From Cloacibacterium sp964530915 (GTDB lineage: Bacteria > Bacteroidota > Bacteroidia > Flavobacteriales > Weeksellaceae), in the NCBI GenBank assembly GCA_964530915.1, contig CAZHCK010000018.1, positions 1 to 36,927 on the forward strand: a stretch of 36,927 nt of DNA, written 5' to 3'. The notes beneath the pieces were generated by a model. The model had not been told where the DNA came from, searched no databases, and was given only the letters and a program-made list of their open reading frames with translations. Made by a program: the position numbers and the translations under genes. Below are positions 31,965-36,927 of this stretch, piece after piece (within the stretch, counting starts at the first letter, position 1; each line of letters begins with the position of its first letter).

Positions 31965-32918
31965 TTATTGTGGTTTTATTTTTACAAAATCTTGTGGGAA
32001 TTGGGTATAATTCAACTTCGGTTCTAGAGAAGTTTTAATAGATTTCACCAATTCGTCTAGAATTTTTTGTTTGTAAGTAGGTTTGTAATAAATCATGCTG
32101 ATTTCTCTACTTGGGAAAGGCTTTTTGAAACGGTGAATTTTATCTTTTTGATTTTCCTGAAGTTGTGATACTGCTAATTCTGGTAAAACAGTTAAACCTC
32201 CTACTTTATCTACCATTTGTACCAAAGTATTAATGTTAGACGCCATAAAATCTAAATTTTTAGGCTTCAGAGAGTTTTCTTTAAGATTACAGATATTCTC
32301 AAATTGAGTTCTTAGGCAGTTCCCTTCTTCTAAAAGCCAAACTTTATTTACATCTACATCTTCTGGCAAGATGAATTCATCTTTATTATCATTCGCAATT
32401 TTATCTGCTGAATACACCATCAACTCTTCATTGAACAAAAAGTCGCTGAAAAACTCTTCTGCATCTGAATAAGGTGTAGAAATAATCCCTGCATCTAATT
32501 CTCCTGATTTCAGTGCTTTAATAATGTTTTCAGTGGTCATTTCTTTTACATTCAACTCAATTTTTGGATTTTTAGAAAGAAAATCAAAAATTTCTGTTGG
32601 CAAAATAAAACTTGAAACGGTAGGAATAATCCCTAAGTTAATTCTCCCAGCAAGAACATTGTTTAAAATGCTTGCTTTGTTTTTCAGTTCCATTACAGAA
32701 TCTACTACTACTTTTGCTTGATCAATAATTTGCGCACCAATATCTGTAGTTCTAATAGGATGGGTAGTTCTATCAAAGATTTTTACTTCCATCTCATCTT
32801 CGAACTTCTGAATCATTGCACTTAAAGTAGGTTGGGTAATAAAACAAGCTTGAGCAGCTTTTCCGAAATGTTTATATTTATCTACTGCGATAAGATATTC
32901 TAATTGTTGAATATTCAT
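31965..32918 (-). CDS. oxyR: OxyR-type hydrogen peroxide sensor (LysR family)
   Basis: LysR-type regulator of 317 residues. N-terminal helix-turn-helix (residues 1-60: FGKAAQACFITQPTLSAMIQKFEDEMEVKIFDR), then a linker helix and the two-lobed sensor domain. The diagnostic feature is the cysteine pair Cys201 and Cys210 in EEGNCLRTQFENIC, with the same 9-residue spacing as the peroxide-sensing pair of E. coli OxyR (199/208). Divergent to katA with a candidate operator between the genes, the usual OxyR target arrangement. Redox control is inferred from the cysteines and context. The minus-strand -7 box is at 32949-32956 (TATATTTG). Confidence 0.94.
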   Translation of the reverse strand: MNIQQLEYLIAVDKYKHFGKAAQACFITQPTLSAMIQKFEDEMEVKIFDRTTHPIRTTDIGAQIIDQAKVVVDSVMELKNKASILNNVLAGRINLGIIPTVSSFILPTEIFDFLSKNPKIELNVKEMTTENIIKALKSGELDAGIISTPYSDAEEFFSDFLFNEELMVYSADKIANDNKDEFILPEDVDVNKVWLLEEGNCLRTQFENICNLKENSLKPKNLDFMASNINTLVQMVDKVGGLTVLPELAVSQLQENQKDKIHRFKKPFPSREISMIYYKPTYKQKILDELVKSIKTSLEPKLNYTQFPQDFVKIKPQ

Positions 32919-32948
32919 ATGTAGGGTACTTATTTATAAATTCTATTA

Positions 32949-32956
32949 CAAATATA
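32949..32956 (-). promoter_or_regulatory. -7 element of oxyR
   Basis: The minus strand reads TATATTTG, 30 bp upstream of the oxyR ATG. No -33 TTG is seen, fitting a regulated promoter. Confidence 0.5.
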
Positions 32957-32992
32957 GAGAAGATATGCGAGAAAAAATAATATTTCTGCATG

Positions 32993-33007
32993 ATAGGAAT
33001 CATGTAT
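32993..33007. promoter_or_regulatory. Candidate OxyR operator between oxyR and katA
   Basis: ATAG, seven bases, GTAT: near-perfect match to the ATAG-N7-CTAT half-site pair bound by OxyR in other bacteria. It lies between the divergent oxyR and katA genes, about 50 bp upstream of the oxyR start. A second ATAG is at 32954-32957 but its partner is poor. Confidence 0.5.
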
Positions 33008-33111
33008 TGAATTAGATTTTTTAATTGACGTTATGTATAATATGGTTTGAAATTTTTCCTCCAAAATTTAATTTTTATTTGTTACTTTGTTATCCAGAAA
33101 AAACAACCATC

Positions 33112-34596
33112 ATGAGTAAGAAGCTAACCAATTCATCAGGAATACCGTATTTTGAACACCAAGATTCTCAAACGGTTGGAGCAAGAGGACCTGTTTTGTT
33201 GCAAGATTTTATTCTACAAGAAAATCTAGCGCATTTTGTAAGAGAAAGAATTCCAGAAAGAATCGTTCACGCAAAAGGAACAGGCGCTTACGGAAAATTT
33301 ACCGTAACTCACGATATTACAAAATACACCAGAGCCAAATTATTTTCGAAAGTAGGAAACAGTTGTAGAATGTTTGCTAGATTTTCTACTGTAGGTGGAG
33401 AAAAAGGAAGCGCAGATACAGCAAGAGATCCTAGAGGTTTTGCGCTAAAATTCTATACAGAAGACGGAAATTGGGATTTAGTAGGAAATAACACTCCAGT
33501 GTTTTTCATCAAAGACGCTAAAAAATTCCCAGATTTTATTCATACCCAAAAAAGACACCCAAAAACCAATTTGAAATCTCATACCATGATGTGGGATTTT
33601 TGGAGCTTAAATCCAGAAAGTTTACATCAAGTTTTAATTTTGATGAGCGACAGAGGAACTCCATATGGTTACAGACATATGCACGGTTTTGGCTCTCATA
33701 CTTTTTCGATGATTAATGATAAAAATGAGAGAGTTTGGGTGAAATTTCATCTAAAAACTAAACAAGGTATTAAAAACTTTACCGATGCAGAAGCCACTCA
33801 AATGGCGGGAGAAAATCCAGATTTTGCACAAGAAGACCTTTGCAATGCTATAGAAAATGGCGATTTCCCGAAATGGACCATGTACATACAAGTAATGACC
33901 GAAGAAGAATCTAGAGCATTTAAATGGAATCCTTTTGACATTACTAAAGTTTGGCCACAAGCAGAATTTCCATTAATAGAAGTCGGTGAAATGGAACTCA
34001 ATGAAATTCCTAAAAATTATTTCGCACATGTAGAACAATCTACTTTTTCGCCAAGTAATTTGATTGATGGAATTAGTTTTTCACCCGATAAAATGCTTCA
34101 AGGAAGATTATTTTCTTATCCAGATGCTCACAGATATAGAGTGGGCGTTAATGCACATCAATTAGAAGTTAACAGATGTCCTTTTGCAACACATAATTAT
34201 CAAAGAGACGGGTTCATGGCAGATTCTAGAGATTATGAAGACGCACCTAATTACCATCCTAATAGTTTTGACGATATAAAACCTGATCCTTCTTACAAAA
34301 AATTTGAAGAAGAACTAGACAGCAATCGTGTAGCACATTTCGATAGAAATGAAGATGATAACGACCATTATACACAGCCAGGTCTACTCTACACCAAAGC
34401 GATGAATCAAGAAGACAGAACCAATCTGGTGAATAATATTATTGGTCATATGAAAAAAATTGACGGTCCAAAAAGAGATGAAATCATCAACAGACAATTG
34501 TGTCATTTCTTCAGAGCGAATGTAGAAATGGGAATGAGAATTGCGGCAGGACTTCAAGTAAAACTAGACGAAGGAATTATGAACCACGCCAAATAA
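33112..34596 (+). CDS. katA: Monofunctional haem catalase
   Basis: Breaks hydrogen peroxide into water and oxygen; clade-3-size catalase of 494 residues. I take the ATG at 33112 because the earlier in-frame TTG at 33025 would add 29 residues before the normal catalase N-terminus. Distal haem pocket: His53 in RIVHAKGTGAYGKF and the Asn of DLVGNNTPVFF (126/127). The proximal haem tyrosine is in the LFSYPDAHRYRVG motif. FARFSTVGGEKGSADTARDPRGFALKFYT is fully conserved. No signal peptide, so cytoplasmic. Divergent from oxyR and followed by a terminator, so it is monocistronic and probably peroxide-induced. A weak -7-like TTACTTTG is at 33082-33089. Confidence 0.97.
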   Translation: MSKKLTNSSGIPYFEHQDSQTVGARGPVLLQDFILQENLAHFVRERIPERIVHAKGTGAYGKFTVTHDITKYTRAKLFSKVGNSCRMFARFSTVGGEKGSADTARDPRGFALKFYTEDGNWDLVGNNTPVFFIKDAKKFPDFIHTQKRHPKTNLKSHTMMWDFWSLNPESLHQVLILMSDRGTPYGYRHMHGFGSHTFSMINDKNERVWVKFHLKTKQGIKNFTDAEATQMAGENPDFAQEDLCNAIENGDFPKWTMYIQVMTEEESRAFKWNPFDITKVWPQAEFPLIEVGEMELNEIPKNYFAHVEQSTFSPSNLIDGISFSPDKMLQGRLFSYPDAHRYRVGVNAHQLEVNRCPFATHNYQRDGFMADSRDYEDAPNYHPNSFDDIKPDPSYKKFEEELDSNRVAHFDRNEDDNDHYTQPGLLYTKAMNQEDRTNLVNNIIGHMKKIDGPKRDEIINRQLCHFFRANVEMGMRIAAGLQVKLDEGIMNHAK

Positions 34597-34617
34597 GAAC
34601 AAACTTATATCAAACTT

Positions 34618-34652
34618 AAAAGAGTCAAGTATATAAGTGCTTGGCTTTTTTG
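34618..34652 (+). terminator. katA terminator
   Basis: A 12-bp stem (34618-34629 with 34640-34651, two G-U pairs, 10-nt loop) ending in six Ts, 21 bp after the katA stop. Confidence 0.75.
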
Positions 34653-34680
34653 TATTTTAGGTCAAAAATTAGTTATTTTG
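34650..34680 (+). promoter_or_regulatory. Promoter of the enoyl-CoA hydratase gene
   Basis: TTG (34650-34652), a 20-bp spacer and TTATTTTG (34673-34680, one mismatch to TAnnTTTG), followed by CAC. Start of transcription near 34687, leader about 33 nt. Confidence 0.5.
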
Positions 34681-34719
34681 CACTTATCCTAAAAATCGTA
34701 AATTTAATACTACTCTACC

Positions 34720-35487
34720 ATGAATTTCCAAAATATCCTCCTAGAAAACGAAGGTCAAATTTCTACCATTACCATTAATAGACCACAGAGTTTAAACGCT
34801 TTAAATGGAGCTACCATTAGTGAATTGAGCGAGGCTTTATCTCAGCTAGAACAAGATTCTAATTGCAGAGTAATTATTATTACAGGAAGTGGCGAAAAAT
34901 CTTTTGTAGCAGGAGCAGACATTAAAGAGTTTTCTGATTTCGGTCAAGACAAAGCAGAGGAATTAGCCAGAAACGGACAAAATTCGCTATTCAATAAAAT
35001 AGAAAATCTAAGCAAGCCCATTATTGCAGCTGTAAATGGATTTGCATTGGGTGGTGGTTTAGAACTTGCGATGGCTTGTCAAATAAGATATGCTTCAGAA
35101 AACGCAAAATTAGGTTTGCCTGAAGTTACTCTAGGTCTTATTCCTGGTTATGGAGGAACCCAAAGATTACCAAAATTAGTAGGAAAAGGACTTGCGAATG
35201 AAATGATTTTCTCTGCTAAAATGATTTCGGCGAGTAGAGGAAAAGAAATTGGATTAGTAAACGAAGTTTTTAGTTTAGAAGAATTATTACCAAAAACCAG
35301 AGAATTAGCAACCCTGATTTCTAAAAATTCACCACAAGGAATTTCTAAAGCCATTGCTGCGGTAAATGCATCAGATTCTGCTGAAGGTTATGAATTAGAA
35401 ATCAAATCTTTCGGAGAATTATTCGAAATGGAAGATAAAAAAGAAGGCGTTTCTGCATTTTTAGAAAAAAGAAAACCTAATTTCTAA
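34720..35487 (+). CDS. Enoyl-CoA hydratase (crotonase family)
   Basis: Hydrates trans-2-enoyl-CoA to 3-hydroxyacyl-CoA in fatty or amino acid breakdown; 255 residues. The oxyanion-hole motifs are KSFVAGADIKEF (61-71) and NGFALGGGLELA (106-117). Both catalytic glutamates of true hydratases are present with the classical 20-residue spacing: Glu115 (GGGLE) and Glu135 (PEVTLGLIPGYGG). The NGFALGGGLELAMAC and PGYGGTQRLPKLVG blocks favour a hydratase over other crotonase enzymes. No other beta-oxidation gene is adjacent. Starts at ATG 34720 after its own promoter; the deaminase gene follows 41 bp downstream on the same strand. Confidence 0.92.
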   Translation: MNFQNILLENEGQISTITINRPQSLNALNGATISELSEALSQLEQDSNCRVIIITGSGEKSFVAGADIKEFSDFGQDKAEELARNGQNSLFNKIENLSKPIIAAVNGFALGGGLELAMACQIRYASENAKLGLPEVTLGLIPGYGGTQRLPKLVGKGLANEMIFSAKMISASRGKEIGLVNEVFSLEELLPKTRELATLISKNSPQGISKAIAAVNASDSAEGYELEIKSFGELFEMEDKKEGVSAFLEKRKPNF

Positions 35488-35528
35488 GAACTTAGAAAAG
35501 AGTAAGAAGCTAATTTAAAAATTTTAGA

Positions 35529-35954
35529 ATGAATCACAATAAATTTGATTTAGCCTATCTTAAGATGGCTAAAGAATGGGCAAAACTTTCTTACTGCGAA
35601 AGAAAAAAAGTAGGAGCACTCATTGTAAAAGACAGAATGATTATTTCTGACGGATATAACGGAACTCCTTCTGGTGCAGAAAATTGTTGTGAAGACGAAG
35701 GCGGAAAAACACATTGGTACGTGCTTCATGCAGAAGCAAATGCCATTTTAAAATTAGCTTCTAGCACTCAGTCTGCAAAAGGTGCTACTCTTTACCTCAC
35801 ACTTTCGCCGTGTAAAGAATGCAGCAAACTTATATTACAATCTGGCATCAAAAGGCTAGTTTATATAGACCAGTACTCAGATACAGAAGGATTAGAATTT
35901 TTAGAAAATTCACAAGTAGAAATTCTTCAAATCTCTGAGGAAAATCTAAAGTAA
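35529..35954 (+). CDS. Deoxycytidylate deaminase-like protein (ComEB type)
   Basis: Zinc-dependent cytidine deaminase-fold enzyme of 141 residues that probably converts dCMP to dUMP. Zinc and catalytic motif HAEANAIL (His68, proton-shuttle Glu70) and SPCKECSK (Cys95, Cys98). The substrate loop GYNGTPSGAENCCEDEGGKTHW, with several acidic residues and cysteines (Cys53, Cys54), is typical of dCMP deaminases rather than of cytidine or tRNA deaminases. Same strand as the enoyl-CoA hydratase and xerD, with short gaps, so possibly co-transcribed. Confidence 0.9.
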   Translation: MNHNKFDLAYLKMAKEWAKLSYCERKKVGALIVKDRMIISDGYNGTPSGAENCCEDEGGKTHWYVLHAEANAILKLASSTQSAKGATLYLTLSPCKECSKLILQSGIKRLVYIDQYSDTEGLEFLENSQVEILQISEENLK

Positions 35955-36017
35955 GACAGTTTAGCATGATATTTGCATGCTCATCTGCACTTAAAAACAC
36001 AATAAAAACAAACACAA

Positions 36018-36920
36018 ATGACTTGGAATGAAACGATTGAGAATTTTTCACATTTTCTCAAATTCGAGAGGAATTTCTCTGATAATACTTTAGATGCATA
36101 CATACGAGATGTGAAGAAGCTAAAAGCTTTCTCAGAGGAAAAACTAGACAACACTACTCCCGACAAAATAACTTTTGAAAACTTACAAGAATTTCTCCTT
36201 CATCTTACCAAAGAAAAAATAAGCGAAAGAACTCAAGCAAGAGGAATATCTTCTATTAAATCCTTTTTTAAATATCTTATCGAAGAGGAAATTAGAGAAG
36301 ACAATCCTTCCACACTTCTTGAAGGCCCCAAATTAGGTTTATATTTACCTGATACGCTAAGTTTCGAAGATGTAGAAAAAATCATTAACGCCATCGATTT
36401 AAGCACTGATCTAGGTATGAGAAATCAGTGTATCATAGAAGTATTGTATGGTTGCGGTCTTAGAGTTTCTGAATTAATAGAACTTAAAATTTCTGACGTT
36501 AACTTCAAAGAAAACTTTATAAAAGTAGAGGGAAAAGGTAAAAAAGTGAGATACGTTCCGCTTGCTAATTACACTGCAAATCTTATTTTGAACTACATCA
36601 ATAATGTAAGAGCAAACAATAAAATTGGCAAAAAATATGAAGACCACATCTTCCTAAATAGTAGAGGTTCTTCTATGTCTAGAGTGATTGTATTTATCAT
36701 CATCAAAGAATTGGTAGAAAAAGCTGGAATCAGAAAAAGTATTTCTCCACACACTTTCCGTCATTCTTTTGCTACACATCTCTTACAAAACGGAGTAGAT
36801 TTAAGATTTATCCAAGAAATGTTGGGACATTCTAGCATTACCACCACAGAAATTTATACGCATTTGAAAACTGAAGAATTGCATGATGTAATTCTGAAAT
36901 ACCACCCAAGAAACAAATGA
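36018..36920 (+). CDS. xerD: Site-specific tyrosine recombinase XerD
   Basis: Resolves chromosome dimers at dif with its partner recombinase; 300 residues, typical size. N-terminal SAM-like core-binding domain (residues 1-100, LKFERNFSDNTLDAYIRDVKKL) and C-terminal catalytic domain with the full set of residues: Arg149 (GCGLRVSEL), Lys173 (EGKGKK), His245 and Arg248 (HTFRHSFATHLL), His271 (LGHSSITTTEIY) and the nucleophile Tyr280. The chromosomal location beside housekeeping genes and the absence of phage or integron genes support XerD rather than a mobile integrase; choosing XerD over XerC rests on overall resemblance. The stop is 7 bp before the window end. Confidence 0.93.
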   Translation: MTWNETIENFSHFLKFERNFSDNTLDAYIRDVKKLKAFSEEKLDNTTPDKITFENLQEFLLHLTKEKISERTQARGISSIKSFFKYLIEEEIREDNPSTLLEGPKLGLYLPDTLSFEDVEKIINAIDLSTDLGMRNQCIIEVLYGCGLRVSELIELKISDVNFKENFIKVEGKGKKVRYVPLANYTANLILNYINNVRANNKIGKKYEDHIFLNSRGSSMSRVIVFIIIKELVEKAGIRKSISPHTFRHSFATHLLQNGVDLRFIQEMLGHSSITTTEIYTHLKTEELHDVILKYHPRNK

Positions 36921-36927
36921 AACACTT

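Noticed and set aside
33025..33111. N-terminal extension of catalase from a TTG start
   Set aside because: The extra residues do not resemble catalase or a signal peptide, and the ATG at 33112 gives the standard N-terminus.

Overview
The window reads as ordinary chromosome of a flavobacterium, most likely of the Chryseobacterium/Cloacibacterium group (Weeksellaceae). This is an inference from low GC, from Bacteroidota-type promoters (TTTG, about 19 bp, then TAnnTTTG) in front of many genes, from the lack of Shine-Dalgarno sequences, and from gene content: a Bacteroidota-type uppS-bamA-ompH-ompH cluster, a Gly-Tyr-tailed Wzc, a long LspA, and intergenic palindromes typical of the group. I see no tRNA, rRNA, CRISPR array, IS element or prophage inside the window.

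Layout, left to right. (1) 1-352: two tandem strong promoters firing leftward out of the window, probably toward a stable RNA or ribosomal operon, plus a dispersed palindromic repeat. (2) 353-2927 (-): acyl-CoA thioesterase, rfbC, rfbD and a secreted protein. (3) 3033-8127 (-): outer-membrane assembly operon (DUF6089 barrel, uppS, bamA, two ompH/skp), closed by a clean terminator. (4) 8331-13945 (-): surface-polysaccharide operon (EpsG/Wzy-like polymerase, WecA-like initiating transferase, Wza-like exporter, Wzc-like kinase). To its right lie an unknown membrane protein on the other strand and a family-2 glycosyltransferase. (5) 16119-19952 (-): degenerate arginase-fold protein and topA. (6) 20101-26388 (+): a candidate cysteine leader-peptide attenuator in front of a DUF4395 membrane protein, then DUF2062, ileS, a DksA-like protein, two small proteins and lspA. 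(7) 26392-28110 (+): a sanA-like gene broken by an in-frame TAG, then trpS. (8) 28235-31914 (-): HAD nucleotidase, a 44-residue ORF missed by length cut-offs, an ECF sigma factor, an outer-membrane-like protein, and metK behind a SAM-II-type riboswitch. (9) 31965-36920: oxyR divergent from katA, then enoyl-CoA hydratase, a dCMP deaminase-like protein and xerD.

The most interesting item is at 20101-20297. A perfect promoter is followed by a 27-codon ORF containing Cys-Cys-Cys. Segments 1:2 and 3:4 can pair, and 2:3 can pair as the alternative. Segment 3:4 is an intrinsic terminator placed just before the DUF4395 gene. That is the textbook layout of transcription attenuation, here apparently sensing cysteine or Cys-tRNA supply. 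Other points worth a second look are the SAM-II-type element on metK, a 7-bp tandem repeat inside the essential gene ileS, the nonsense codon in the sanA-like gene, and the 44-residue ORF beside an ECF sigma factor that has no visible anti-sigma gene.
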